DNA from: an uncultured Actinomyces sp.
GTDB lineage: Bacteria; Actinomycetota; Actinomycetes; Actinomycetales; Actinomycetaceae
Length of the DNA: 33,255 nucleotides
Assembly (NCBI GenBank): GCA_938041695.1
Contig: CALISI010000005.1
Span: 1 to 33,255 of the forward strand
Reading direction: 5' to 3'
Every line of letters starts with the position of its first letter. Position 1 is the stretch's first letter. The notes under the pieces were generated by a model. It saw only the letters and a program-made list of their open reading frames with translations, did not search any database and was not told the DNA's origin. The position numbers were made by a program, and so were the translations under genes. Shown here one piece after another: positions 15,089-24,109 of this stretch.

Positions 15089-16519
15089 TCACCACCTCTT
15101 GTTCGTGTTGGAGAGCTCGTATTCGGCCGGCGTGAAGTCAACCTGGAATGGGTACGCCGGGGCGTCCGACGTTTTAAGAAGGAACTTCCCACGGCCGATG
15201 GGGGCCGCACTACCCCCCGTAATCGGGTCATACTCCCCAGGTGCGTTCCACGATGACACTAGGTATTCCTCACGGCGTGAGAACGCCATGACAGATCTGA
15301 GCTCGCGGACCTCTTTGGGGGGAACACCACCGATGAACAGCATTTTTGATCGCTCGATAAACCCCTGTGCTTTCTGTCGATCAGAGACCGACGGTAAGGC
15401 CTGAAAGTCCGCAACGGAGTGGGTAATCATAATTTGGCCGACACCCACAGTCCTGTTGAGGCGGGTGAGCGAATCGACACGCTCAACCATGCCCGGTGAA
15501 GACCGAAGGATGCGCCATAGCTCATCCATGATGAGCTGATAGCGCTGCCGGGCAATCAGCCCCGTGTCGGCGAGAACCTGAGTGACCTCGACGGTGGCAA
15601 AACCGTATGACCAGCATGACAGCAGGACCGCTGCTTGCAGGTCCTCGTCGGCGTACATGAGCGAGGAGACGTCAAAAACGACAGAGGCATCCATGCGCAT
15701 GGACACGGTCTTCTTCGCTGCGAACAGTGAGCCAAAACGCCCCATGAGCAGCGCCTGGAGTGATGCCTCAAGTTCATTGGTCAACCGCTCATACTCTCCA
15801 GGTTTTCCTTTATCGAGGGCGGCCGCATGGAGCTGCCCAGGCCCCTCTTGGACGACCCGAAGAACATCGGCGAGAGTCGGCGTGCCAGCCTGCGTCTCCT
15901 CGAGAACACGGATAGCGGCATCAACAATCGTCTCCTCACGATCAGTGGGCGCCTGTCGACGAATGATCTGGATCAGCGAACACACCAGCTGTTTCTTGCG
16001 CTCGTGAGCTGCTTCCGTCACTTCCTGGGCCTCACGGACATACCCGGCTGCCAGCAGCATCTCCGCCGCTTCGTCGGCATTACCACCATCAAGAGGGTTC
16101 AGCCCAGTCTTTCCATGTCCGATGGAAATGATCTGCCCGCCCAGTGCATCGATGACGTCAGCGTATTCGCCCTTGACGTCACCGACGACCATGGAATGGA
16201 TACCGAATGCCTCTGCACCCAGCACCATCCTCCTAATCAGTGAAGACTTTCCCAAGCCGTTTAGACCTAGGACCATGGCAGACGGGGCAGAAATAAGCCC
16301 CTTTTGAAACCAGCTGATAGGGTCGGCGCACACCGCGCCGGTCCCATCCGTTGCCCGTCCAAGTGGTACACCAACAGGTGGCGGGGTCCCACCCGCGACG
16401 AATGGGTACAGTCCACACACCTGGACGCTCGTGCCGCGATAGTCGTGAATGCGGGGAAGCGGCGTGACACCGCCGCCGCCAGGGCGGTTGAGATCCGCGA
16501 CCGTTATCCTCATGCTCAT
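15089..16519 (-). CDS. VirB4-like secretion ATPase
   Basis: ATPase that powers pilus or channel assembly (C-terminal half of VirB4/TraC). The protein of about 476 residues has Walker A GLNGLGKSS (85-93), DVKGEY after it, GLNPLDGG, Walker B LIMDELWRIL and MITHSVADFQAL. The N-terminal VirB4 domain is missing here and is found in the upstream gene, a split typical of SCO6880-type systems. ATG 16519 is chosen because it overlaps the upstream stop as ATGA; an in-frame start at 16540 would overlap more. Confidence 0.9.
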   Translation of the reverse strand: MSMRITVADLNRPGGGGVTPLPRIHDYRGTSVQVCGLYPFVAGGTPPPVGVPLGRATDGTGAVCADPISWFQKGLISAPSAMVLGLNGLGKSSLIRRMVLGAEAFGIHSMVVGDVKGEYADVIDALGGQIISIGHGKTGLNPLDGGNADEAAEMLLAAGYVREAQEVTEAAHERKKQLVCSLIQIIRRQAPTDREETIVDAAIRVLEETQAGTPTLADVLRVVQEGPGQLHAAALDKGKPGEYERLTNELEASLQALLMGRFGSLFAAKKTVSMRMDASVVFDVSSLMYADEDLQAAVLLSCWSYGFATVEVTQVLADTGLIARQRYQLIMDELWRILRSSPGMVERVDSLTRLNRTVGVGQIMITHSVADFQALPSVSDRQKAQGFIERSKMLFIGGVPPKEVRELRSVMAFSRREEYLVSSWNAPGEYDPITGGSAAPIGRGKFLLKTSDAPAYPFQVDFTPAEYELSNTNKRW

Positions 16520-18000
16520 ATCGACCACACCTTTTGCCACGAAGGGACGACGCCCAGGGGAAGGGCGAGCGCAAACGCAGAATCCTGCGCTCCGTAGGCA
16601 GGCCGCATGCGCAACTTCGATGCGGACGCCAGCGACGTGATGGCCGCAGCCGTGTCGTCGAGCTCATCCCCCGTCACAGTCGCTGTCACTAGGACTGTAA
16701 AGTCCACGAGACCCGCACCGCTGGCTTCCTCCTGCGCGTTCTTTCTCGCGATTGCCACCTCGCGCGCAGCGCGCGCCGTAACTTTCTTCGACATGCCAGC
16801 CGCCGCCGCGGCCGTCGTCATATCGCGCTCAACGATGTCACCCGTCATCGCAGCATCAATGGGACGCAGCAACAGGGTGACGCGCTTGCGCTCAACATCC
16901 CGCGAAATCGACAACAGCTTCGATAAGACACCCGACTGCACGACTCCCGTCGGCGCCTTAGTCAGCACCCACGTGCGAGACAGGCCCGAATCATGACGGA
17001 ACGAGTCAAAGGAAATACGGGCACCGACGGGACCAGCGTCCTCCCAGTCCAGGTCAACCTCATCACCACCGGCCGTTGCTTCTTCGAAGAGCGGTTCGGA
17101 CGCCGGGTCGTAGGCCACACGCACCAAGCGAGTCACGTCAATAGCTGTGAGGAGGTGGGCAGGCCCCGTCCCGGCCGCCTCAAGCGAGTGCGTCAAGTAG
17201 GGCAGTCGCGTCCCGATCTCACGGGCCACTTGATAGGTCGACCGCTTCTTCACACTCATGCGCTTCGTATCGAAAGTCAGCGTCACTGTGCAGCGCAGCT
17301 GCGACGCCCCCGCGCGATACTGCGAGACAGCCTCGCGCACAACGCTCAGCGCGATCGCAGGAGCATTCACGTCAAGTCGAGCGTTCACCTGGCGCTCAAG
17401 GGAGCCACCCGTATCGGGCACCGTCTCCACGCAGACACTGGCCTGAACGATGCCGATTTCGCTTCCCAGGTCAGCAAGCCACGCGCCCCAGTGCGCGACC
17501 TGCTGGTCGATGCGTTCCTGATCGACCAGTGCAATACCCGACGGAGCGACCCCCATGATGACGCTCACGTGAGTGTTGCCGTGGTGAACGAGGGCAAACG
17601 GGCGATCATACGAATCAACGTGCTCGCTGATACGCGATCCCGAAAGCAGTCCAGGAATACGAGCGCGCCCACCCGGGACAACACCGATCGGCCCGGACCT
17701 GTACACGGTACGTCGAGCTCGACGACGCCGAGCAAACGACACACGCTCAACCATCTTGTCCCACACACTCACGCCATGGGCGTCTCTGATCTCCATCGCC
17801 CCCAAAACGGACAGCCCTGAAAGTAACAGAACAGCTGCGTGCGCGAGGCCAAGCGAGCCATAGACAAGGATTGACACGATGAGCAGTGCCAGTAGCGCCA
17901 TCGTCTGGAAGAAGCTCAGTTTGCCCAGGCCCGCTAGACGTGGGTGACGCCAGTTCCCATACGTACGGATCTGTGTCTCTGTTGCACCGATCGTGCTCAT
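16516..18000 (-). CDS. SCO6880-like protein (VirB3 plus VirB4 N-terminal domain)
   Basis: A 494-residue protein. Two membrane segments (about 30-50 and 52-70) after a short basic tail correspond to a VirB3/PrgI-like part, and the remaining residues (from DRPFALVHHGNTHVSVIM) correspond to the VirB4 N-terminal domain, with no Walker motif. This agrees with the SCO6880 family of actinobacterial conjugation systems, where it works with the separate ATPase encoded just downstream. Start and stop both overlap the neighbouring genes by 4 bp, so equal amounts of the two halves are expected. Confidence 0.85.
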   Translation of the reverse strand: MSTIGATETQIRTYGNWRHPRLAGLGKLSFFQTMALLALLIVSILVYGSLGLAHAAVLLLSGLSVLGAMEIRDAHGVSVWDKMVERVSFARRRRARRTVYRSGPIGVVPGGRARIPGLLSGSRISEHVDSYDRPFALVHHGNTHVSVIMGVAPSGIALVDQERIDQQVAHWGAWLADLGSEIGIVQASVCVETVPDTGGSLERQVNARLDVNAPAIALSVVREAVSQYRAGASQLRCTVTLTFDTKRMSVKKRSTYQVAREIGTRLPYLTHSLEAAGTGPAHLLTAIDVTRLVRVAYDPASEPLFEEATAGGDEVDLDWEDAGPVGARISFDSFRHDSGLSRTWVLTKAPTGVVQSGVLSKLLSISRDVERKRVTLLLRPIDAAMTGDIVERDMTTAAAAAGMSKKVTARAAREVAIARKNAQEEASGAGLVDFTVLVTATVTGDELDDTAAAITSLASASKLRMRPAYGAQDSAFALALPLGVVPSWQKVWSI

Positions 18001-19178
18001 GCGTGTGCTCCTTCCGCACTGGTTTCGACCATATCGTTGATTCCCCGTTGTGCCTGCGAAGCGCCATCTGCGACGGCCTGCACGATGAGGGCCGCTCCGC
18101 CAGTAGCAGCTCCAGCAGCTGCACTGCCTGCAGCGGCACCACCTTCGGCCGCCCCGGCAGCCGCTCCACTGGCTGCACCGTTGCTTGCACCGGCGGCACC
18201 ACTCGAGCCCACCGCTCCGGCATCGGGCGCAGCAGTAGCACCCGACGGAGAACCCGCTCCACTGGCTGCACCGTCATGAGATGACGGTGCCGGTGATGCA
18301 TCTGCCGATACATGCCCCCTATGCACCACGTCGACCGCGCCCGAGGCGACCGTCGCTGCCCCTGTAGCCGCGCCGCCAACCCCGCCCATTGAGGAAGCAA
18401 TCATCGCTCCCGTGGGCATGAGCAGACCCACGAGTGCAAAGGGACAAATTGCAGCAAAAACCATGAGCATGACGCCGACAAGAAAAGAAACAAAACCCTC
18501 CAGGCCACTCTCCGACGTGAGGAAAAGGATTGTTGTCGCATAAATGATCGACACAGCCAACTTGTAGAGGACAAGTCCTGAGAAGAAGCCCAGGATTTTC
18601 CCCGCCCACGCACGCCCCCATGACGTGCTAATCGTTGAAGCGATGATCGGGGCCAACCCCATAATCACCATAAGCAAAATCGATCGAATCCAGATCATCG
18701 CCATCTGAATGACGTTCGCAATTGTCCCTGCCAGTGCAAGCAGGAGAACAGCAGTTGTGCCCCCCGGAATTTGGCTACTGTCCCACAGGACCGGAATGAT
18801 TCGTTTTCCGAAGGTTTCGGCACTTTCTTCCGTGACTGAATCCAAGAGCCATACCGCCGTCTCGTCAAAGATGCTAATGAGAGTTGATGCCAACGTGAGC
18901 CCAGCTCCCGAAATGACGACGACTGTGACAAGAGACTGTGCGACTTGGCGCAGTGAATCACCACGACCGTCAATGATGACTTTAATTCCAGCGACAATGA
19001 GGGACGCGATCATTACAGCAGCCAGGAGAAAGCGCAGGTAATCCTGCAGCTTATACGCTGGAGAAGAGGTGACGAAGAGCGAGGGAACAGGTGCCTTCAC
19101 CCACCACGTTCCCAGATTGAGGATGATTTCTCCGAGGGACTTTGTCACCTCGTTGACTAGTTTTTCGAGCATCCCCAT
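17997..19178 (-). CDS. VirB6/TrbL-like polytopic membrane protein
   Basis: A 393-residue channel component. About six hydrophobic segments are visible (RFLLAAVMIASLIVAGIKVI, SLVTVVVISGAGLTLASTLI, AVLLLALAGTIANVIQMAMI, ILLMVIMGLAPIIASTI, ILGFFSGLVLYKLAVSIIYA, FLVGVMLMVFAAICPFALVG), followed by a C-terminal tail of about 130 residues almost entirely Ala, Gly and Ser, which is common in this family. It starts 1 bp after the preceding stop. Confidence 0.88.
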   Translation of the reverse strand: MGMLEKLVNEVTKSLGEIILNLGTWWVKAPVPSLFVTSSPAYKLQDYLRFLLAAVMIASLIVAGIKVIIDGRGDSLRQVAQSLVTVVVISGAGLTLASTLISIFDETAVWLLDSVTEESAETFGKRIIPVLWDSSQIPGGTTAVLLLALAGTIANVIQMAMIWIRSILLMVIMGLAPIIASTISTSWGRAWAGKILGFFSGLVLYKLAVSIIYATTILFLTSESGLEGFVSFLVGVMLMVFAAICPFALVGLLMPTGAMIASSMGGVGGAATGAATVASGAVDVVHRGHVSADASPAPSSHDGAASGAGSPSGATAAPDAGAVGSSGAAGASNGAASGAAAGAAEGGAAAGSAAAGAATGGAALIVQAVADGASQAQRGINDMVETSAEGAHA

Positions 19179-19179
19179 G

Positions 19180-20004
19180 CTAGTTCACGCTCCACGGGGT
19201 GATGCGAGATTTTGCTTCATCCGTGAGTTCACCGATTCCCCATGCCTCAGGGGTTTCGGGGTAGACGACTTTCCAGTCTTTCACCCACGTCATGCGCAGT
19301 GGAATGGTCAGCGTCTTGGGATCGTCTCCAAGAGTAAAGGTATAGACAACAAGCACATTGTTCTCATCACGGATTTCGTAGTAGTAGCCCGTGATATGCG
19401 CTTCCTGCATGGAGTAGACACCAGACTGCGAGCGACTCGAGTCAAAAACCTTACCCGCGAGGGCTCCGTCGGAATTGTCTGCAAGGTCCATCGCGATCGA
19501 GTCGCGTCGTTCGGCATCCCATGTTGAATGCAGGAGGAAGTTCGCACCCGCTGTGATCGCACCTTCAGCCGTATGTGAGTAGCAGTACGACAGATTTGTG
19601 CGATCCATAGCAGCGAATGGTCCCGCCTTAGTTGCAACCTCGACCGACCGACCTCCCTGGACAGTGCTCACACGCGTCGCTCGAGGGGTTTGTCCCAATG
19701 GCAACATATTGACCTCGTCGACGTAACAAGGCTGCGAAATGTAGTCCATTCCGAGCGCTCCCTCCGTGGGGGTCGGGGAGGACATGAGCGATGGCGTTGC
19801 ACTCGGTGACGGCGTGATCACCGTTGGCCTGCCGGTCGGCAGGCCTGACTGATTCGACGGCTGCTTCATTGTAGAGCCACGCATTGCCAGCCCCACTCCC
19901 AGTCCAATCCCCATAGCCACAATGACAATGACAATCAGACCGGAGGCAATGACCCATGGGGATGCGAATGGACTCCGGTCCCTTTCCTCATCGCTATCGC
20001 TCAT
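19180..20004 (-). CDS. VirB8-like conjugation protein (single membrane anchor)
   Basis: A 274-residue bitopic protein. After a short acidic cytoplasmic N-terminus (SDSDEERD) one membrane helix (about 18-44, WVIASGLIVIVIVAMGIGLG) is followed by a Pro/Ser/Thr linker and a C-terminal domain of about 180 residues ending KDWKVVYPETPEAWGIG. Size, topology and place between the pilin-like and VirB6-like genes fit a VirB8/TcpC-type scaffold; sequence similarity to a named family is not claimed. ATG 20004 is preferred to GTG 20007 because AGGAG lies 7 bp upstream. Confidence 0.75.
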   Translation of the reverse strand: MSDSDEERDRSPFASPWVIASGLIVIVIVAMGIGLGVGLAMRGSTMKQPSNQSGLPTGRPTVITPSPSATPSLMSSPTPTEGALGMDYISQPCYVDEVNMLPLGQTPRATRVSTVQGGRSVEVATKAGPFAAMDRTNLSYCYSHTAEGAITAGANFLLHSTWDAERRDSIAMDLADNSDGALAGKVFDSSRSQSGVYSMQEAHITGYYYEIRDENNVLVVYTFTLGDDPKTLTIPLRMTWVKDWKVVYPETPEAWGIGELTDEAKSRITPWSVN

Positions 20005-20016
20005 CACATCGCTCCT

Positions 20017-20313
20017 TTAGACAAACTGCCTGATAATAATCGGTGCCGACACGACGATGAGTACACCGGCAATGGTCCACCCGATTTTTTCGACGGCTTC
20101 GCCACCAGCTCCAGGCCCTTGCCGGTTGTGAAGGGCGATCATCCCGCCTGCGATAATTAATCCAAGTACTCCGCAGATAATGCCAATCCACATGGCATTG
20201 CCCAACAGATCACTGATCTGACTCACCAGTCCTGCAATGGTCTTCGGCTTCACGTCTGGAACAACTGAGGTATCAGTCCCAAGTAGCGTGGTCAGTCGAG
20301 TCATAATGATCAT
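20017..20313 (-). CDS. Pilin-like small membrane protein (VirB2/TrbC position)
   Basis: A 98-residue protein with two membrane helices (LGNAMWIGIICGVLGLIIAG and IGWTIAGVLIVVSAPIII) joined by a short basic, Gly-rich loop (HNRQGPGAGGEA). This hairpin topology is that of VirB2/TrbC-type pilins. ATG 20313 overlaps the upstream stop (ATGA) and follows AAAGGA. The first part (about 30 residues) may be processed or form an extended N-terminus. Confidence 0.8.
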   Translation of the reverse strand: MIIMTRLTTLLGTDTSVVPDVKPKTIAGLVSQISDLLGNAMWIGIICGVLGLIIAGGMIALHNRQGPGAGGEAVEKIGWTIAGVLIVVSAPIIIRQFV

Positions 20314-20924
20314 CTGAATGTCCTTTCGGTCCATGCCGCCACGGTGGCGGCAATCTTGGTGATACGGCGCGAATGATCAGCATTCACGTCGCTTTCCTTG
20401 GCGAAGCGCCACTGCGCCTGCCACGGAACGAATGCACAATGCGGGAATGCGCCCGACGTGATCTGGAGTTGATCACGGAGCTCACGAGGGAGACGCCCGG
20501 GGGCATCAGCCCCAACAACGAGGCCAACGAGTTGCCCAGGGAGGGCGCCTGACGCCCATTCGATGCCGACGTCTTGAGCGGCGCGCAGGCCCGCGGCTGT
20601 TGAGCGACAACAGACCACGATGCTCAGCGCTCTCGTGGGGTTGACGTGCTGCGGCCACGCAACACCAGCATCACCGGCACCTAGCAGATACGCCCAGGTC
20701 GAGGTTCCTGCGCCGCCGTGGGCACCCACAATCCACAGGAGAGGGGCACCATCGACGGCGGAGCGCCGGATGTGCCGACGAACGGCAAGCCCATCGACGC
20801 CCGGGGCCCACGGGCGCGCAGCGGCCACAGCTGGCGGGGGTGGAATCGGCACAGACGAACCTTTAGGGGCCTGCCACGATTCTTGTGCAGGTGAGGTCAG
20901 ACCTAGATCCGGATAAGACGACAT
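20310..20924 (-). CDS. P-loop protein, first gene of the secretion operon
   Basis: A 204-residue soluble protein. LLWIVGAHGGAGTSTWAYLL carries a deviant P-loop (GAHGGAGTST) like that of MinD/ParA-type or CpaE-like proteins, followed by SIVVCCRSTAAGLRAAQ and VGLVVGADAPGRLP; no full Walker B acid motif is evident. The first 50 residues are Pro-rich. ATG 20924 follows AGAGGAGC. Similar small P-loop proteins start actinobacterial ICE transfer operons, and a role in localising or regulating the machine is possible. Confidence 0.75.
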   Translation of the reverse strand: MSSYPDLGLTSPAQESWQAPKGSSVPIPPPPAVAAARPWAPGVDGLAVRRHIRRSAVDGAPLLWIVGAHGGAGTSTWAYLLGAGDAGVAWPQHVNPTRALSIVVCCRSTAAGLRAAQDVGIEWASGALPGQLVGLVVGADAPGRLPRELRDQLQITSGAFPHCAFVPWQAQWRFAKESDVNADHSRRITKIAATVAAWTERTFR

Positions 20925-20958
20925 GTGCGCTCCTCTCACTACGCCCTATCCGTCAGCA

Positions 20959-20982
20959 CGTACACGCACAACGACGTGTACG
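20959..20982. promoter_or_regulatory. Inverted repeat between the divergent genes 20924 and 21046
   Basis: CGTACACG (20959-20966), an 8-bp spacer, then CGTGTACG (20975-20982), exact reverse complements. It lies in the 120-bp gap that must contain the promoters of the secretion operon and of the small plus-strand gene, so it is a candidate operator for transfer control. Confidence 0.55.
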
Positions 20983-21045
20983 CCGACCACCAGCCAAGAT
21001 GGCATCATTAATACAGATCGTTTGACACCTCCTGGAGCGCCCCTC

Positions 21046-21363
21046 ATGAACCACAACTCCCAGCCTGAACGTCTCCAATACTGGGCCGTCACCTTCGACG
21101 GCCGCCCTCCCGGCGCCGGCGGCCAGCTCAACACCGCAGGATGGCCCTCAACCGATCGCGCCTACGCGATCGCACAAGCCATCGACAAAGCGATGCGCCA
21201 AGGCATCGACATGTCCCACATGCGTGTCTTCCAGCGCCTCGAGATAACCGTCAAGAGTGAATGGGCCGAAGACGACGCCACCATCGACGACCAAGAACTC
21301 ATTGACGACATCATCAAAGACATTCAGCAGATCGACGGCCATACATTTTCTGACCAACCATAA
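21046..21363 (+). CDS. Small acidic hypothetical protein
   Basis: A 105-residue protein beginning MNHNSQPERLQYWAVTFDGR, with DRAYAIAQAIDKAMRQGIDM and an acidic helical end (DDQELIDDIIKDIQQID). ATG 21046 follows CTGGAG. It is divergent from the secretion operon and could be a regulator or relaxosome-associated protein, but nothing in the sequence shows this. Confidence 0.65.
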   Translation: MNHNSQPERLQYWAVTFDGRPPGAGGQLNTAGWPSTDRAYAIAQAIDKAMRQGIDMSHMRVFQRLEITVKSEWAEDDATIDDQELIDDIIKDIQQIDGHTFSDQP

Positions 21364-21435
21364 AAACCCTGAAAATCCAACGAAAGTGGAGCTACCTGAC
21401 ACTTTTGACAGGCACCTCAACCACACCCATGTGAC

Positions 21436-22512
21436 CTACGCAATAAGCAATGTCTTGCGCCACGCGGCTGCGACGACAGCGGCCTGTTCAGCCAGCGATT
21501 TCTGCTCGGCATCGAGAGCATTCAATACCGTCCCGCGCCGTGACCCAACCAGGAGCGTCATCCACGCGCGCGCAGCTGTAGGACTCACCCCAAGAGAGGC
21601 GAGCGTGGCATCGCGCGCGGCCATCGTGTGAGCATTCGCAACCGAGACATGAGCAGCGATCTGCGCGATACGCACACTGCCCGCCCACGCGAGCGTCGAC
21701 GGCATACCCGCGTCGCGCAACGCGTCAATGACGCGCACAAACGGTCCCGTCAGCTCATCAATCCCCACATACAGCTCCCCCACCCCACCAGCGAGGGGCA
21801 CACTCTCTTCAGGGACAACCCCCGCAGTGGTCACAGCGTTGCGGTCCTCCAAGCTTGCCAACGACTCCTCCGCAACTGCACACTCCACGGCCCGCGACCA
21901 CACCGCCCACGGTCGGCGGGCACGAATCATCGACGCAGCGGAGGCACGCGCCTCCAGCCACGCCAACGTCAAGACATCAGCCAAAGCGTTTGACACCACC
22001 TCTCCTTCGAAGCGTGCCTGGCGAACCGCCAGACGCCCAAACTGCTTGGGACCGTGCTCCAGTAACGTCACAGCTAACCGGCTTGCCCCCCGTCCAACCC
22101 AGCCCGCCTGGCACGCCTCAATAAGGACAGCGCGTAACCCCTCGTTGTCATCCGGATCAACCGCACCTCCACTGAAGACGTCGACGACGACGCCCAGGCT
22201 CTGCATCCGATCACGGGTCCGCTCCACAGCAACCGCGGGGTCACGGACCAGCTGGAATCGTGACGGCGCGCGGTGCCCCGCCTCTCGGCGCTCCTCACGC
22301 ACGATCAGCGCACGATCCTCTAGCTCCGCTAGACCACGCCACACCGTCCGGCGGCACCGATCCGTCGCCTCAGCCAACCAGCTGATCTCCACGATCGCGG
22401 CCCCACGATCGTCCGCTAAGGAAGCCAGCTCACGCAAACACGCGCGGGCCGAAGCCCCCAAACCTCGCTGAGCTCGGGCCCATGCAGGCCAAGACAAGAC
22501 CACATCCACCAT
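21436..22512 (-). CDS. Winged-helix protein B (possible replication or control protein)
   Basis: A 358-residue protein. The N-terminal part (about 1-85) has a winged-helix layout (SARACLRELASLADDRGAAI, ISWLAEATDRCRRTVWRGLA, LEDRALIVREERREAG), the pattern of the HTH_36 type found in actinobacterial plasmid replication initiators and element regulators. The remainder is Ala-rich and helical, without a known motif. ATG 22512 is chosen because GGGGAGG precedes it and it falls next to the upstream stop. It follows a gene with the same N-terminal layout, which suggests an ancient duplication. Confidence 0.7.
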   Translation of the reverse strand: MVDVVLSWPAWARAQRGLGASARACLRELASLADDRGAAIVEISWLAEATDRCRRTVWRGLAELEDRALIVREERREAGHRAPSRFQLVRDPAVAVERTRDRMQSLGVVVDVFSGGAVDPDDNEGLRAVLIEACQAGWVGRGASRLAVTLLEHGPKQFGRLAVRQARFEGEVVSNALADVLTLAWLEARASAASMIRARRPWAVWSRAVECAVAEESLASLEDRNAVTTAGVVPEESVPLAGGVGELYVGIDELTGPFVRVIDALRDAGMPSTLAWAGSVRIAQIAAHVSVANAHTMAARDATLASLGVSPTAARAWMTLLVGSRRGTVLNALDAEQKSLAEQAAVVAAAWRKTLLIA

Positions 22513-22513
22513 C

Positions 22514-23758
22514 TCAAGCCACCTCCCCATCCACATGTTCAGCAATCACGCGACCCGCGATCTGCTCACCCGAAGCTGCGAGCACCTCCAACAGCACTGA
22601 CGGTGACGGCTTCCCTCCTTGAGGGTTCTCACGACGCCACGCATCCACAAGAGCCTGCTGAACCGCAAGTTCAACCACTGCGCACCGAGCGGGCGACAAC
22701 CCCGGAGCCATCTCCTTCGCCAGGTCATGAATCCGCATGTGCAACAACGACGGAGCCGTCTGCGCTTCACGAGCAGTAGCCACGGCCGCGCGCTCACTTG
22801 CCAGGCGCTCACGCTCACGCGAGGCAGCCGCAGCCTGAGCCCGAGGAGACTCCCCCACAGCCACCAGACGACGCAGCCGCGAGGCCACAAGACCCGACAT
22901 CCGAGCAACGCGATCAGGCAACGGTGAATCCAACAATCGCTTGATCTCCCCTGGGGTCCACCCGGCATCCAGCCGTTCACGCAGCAAACCAACCACGAGA
23001 CCAAGACCGCGCGCATCCAGCAGTCGCATCGACTCAGGTAGACACGCCGCCAAGATCGCTAAATCAGCTTCAGAGGAACTTTCAGTACCCTGATCGCTTC
23101 CTGACCCCTTAGTGCCCCTAGTGGACTCCTGAGAGCACCTACGACCTTCTGGGGGCGCTGACGTCGCCACCGGCGACGCAGCCTCCCCCTCGACAGCCAC
23201 TTGGTCGGCGTAGCCGTTGCCTAACCCAACCGAACCCTCACCCACAGGGGGTGGGGGGGTTAGGTTTGGTGGTTCTATTGGTGGTTCTTTCCTATAAGTA
23301 ATGGTCGCAGACGTCTGCGCCTGTGAACGACGTAAATTTGCCACTGTGTCCTCACTGGCGCAGATATTGCCACTGTGAGACTTTCGTTGAGATTCCAACG
23401 ATTCCCTCACAGGCGCAGATTCTGCGCTTGTGGCCTTGCGCACGTCAATACGCAGCTCTGGATGAATGCGATAGACAGTGCCACGACGATGCTTATGCTC
23501 ACCCGTGCGCGAGCACGATTCGGATGTGCACCACTCGTAGCGCGCCTCGCGAGTCAGCGCCCCGCACGCCTCCAACTCCTTGAAGTACCCACTCAGCGCG
23601 CGCGTCGAGCACTCCACACGGCTAATGAGACGCTCTCGCGACACCCACGTCACATCCTGCTCGTTAGCGAACTCCGCCAACGAGATCAACACGATCTTCG
23701 CGCCAACCGAGATCCCACGAACCCGATCCAACGCCCAAGCGACACCGTAGATGCTCAC
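22514..23758 (-). CDS. Winged-helix protein A (possible replication or control protein)
   Basis: A 414-residue protein starting GTG 23758 (site GGGGAGATGA). Residues about 1-95 form a winged helix (SVGAKIVLISLAEFANEQDV, VSRERLISRVECSTRALSGY, ELEACGALTREARYEW) with a short Cys pair (CTSESC) and then a basic GEHKHRRGTVYRI strand. The middle is a disordered Ser/Pro linker (about 150-230), and the C-terminal 170 residues are helical. HTH_36-like start, size and location beside xis suit a replication initiator or regulator of a plasmid-like ICE circle; the function is inferred. Confidence 0.75.
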   Translation of the reverse strand: MSIYGVAWALDRVRGISVGAKIVLISLAEFANEQDVTWVSRERLISRVECSTRALSGYFKELEACGALTREARYEWCTSESCSRTGEHKHRRGTVYRIHPELRIDVRKATSAESAPVRESLESQRKSHSGNICASEDTVANLRRSQAQTSATITYRKEPPIEPPNLTPPPPVGEGSVGLGNGYADQVAVEGEAASPVATSAPPEGRRCSQESTRGTKGSGSDQGTESSSEADLAILAACLPESMRLLDARGLGLVVGLLRERLDAGWTPGEIKRLLDSPLPDRVARMSGLVASRLRRLVAVGESPRAQAAAASRERERLASERAAVATAREAQTAPSLLHMRIHDLAKEMAPGLSPARCAVVELAVQQALVDAWRRENPQGGKPSPSVLLEVLAASGEQIAGRVIAEHVDGEVA

Positions 23759-23764
23759 AATGAG

Positions 23765-24028
23765 TCATCTCCCCGCCGCGCCCAAACCAGGTAACGGAAC
23801 GTCCGGCACTGGCCGAGCCCTAGGCTTGCCCGCAGATTCTGCGTTTAGTTCACGCATTGCTGCCTCGACGGCCCGAGCTGAGAAACGCAACTGCCCAGAA
23901 GGCAGTTGGGTCGCCGGGAGCCTTCCCGCGGCGACCCAACGGCGCACTGTACTTGCGGCCACACTGTAGCGCTGAGCAACTTGACCAGTTTTAAGCAACT
24001 CATCTGGTTGCACTGAATGCGACTTCAT
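23765..24028 (-). CDS. xis: Excisionase-like MerR-type DNA-binding protein
   Basis: An 87-residue protein. LLKTGQVAQRYSVAASTVRRWVAAGRLPAT is a winged-helix motif of the excisionase/MerR type (residues 11-41), and QLPSGQLRFSARAVEAAM is the wing and following helix. It is the gene nearest attR on this strand, the usual position of Xis, and would direct the integrase to excise. A TTGACA/GATCAT promoter lies so close that the transcript would begin at about the start codon (leaderless). It heads the operon of the two winged-helix proteins. Confidence 0.85.
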   Translation of the reverse strand: MKSHSVQPDELLKTGQVAQRYSVAASTVRRWVAAGRLPATQLPSGQLRFSARAVEAAMRELNAESAGKPRARPVPDVPLPGLGAAGR

Positions 24029-24035
24029 GAGTGTA

Positions 24036-24106
24036 ATGATCTATCACAATGCGGTTGCTGTCAATGGATACAGTTGCACTAGTTGCACCAAATCGATACA
24101 GTTGCA
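24036..24106. promoter_or_regulatory. Divergent xis/regulator control region with AGTTGCA repeats
   Basis: Minus strand: TTGACA (24064-24059), 17 bp, GATCAT (24041-24036), start site expected near 24029 next to the xis ATG (24028). Plus strand: GATACAGTTGCA occurs twice (24067-24078 and 24095-24106), and AGTTGCA a third time at 24081-24087, all within 40 bp upstream of the XRE-type gene. These are probably its operators and would switch excision on or off. Confidence 0.6.
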
Positions 24107-24109
24107 GAT

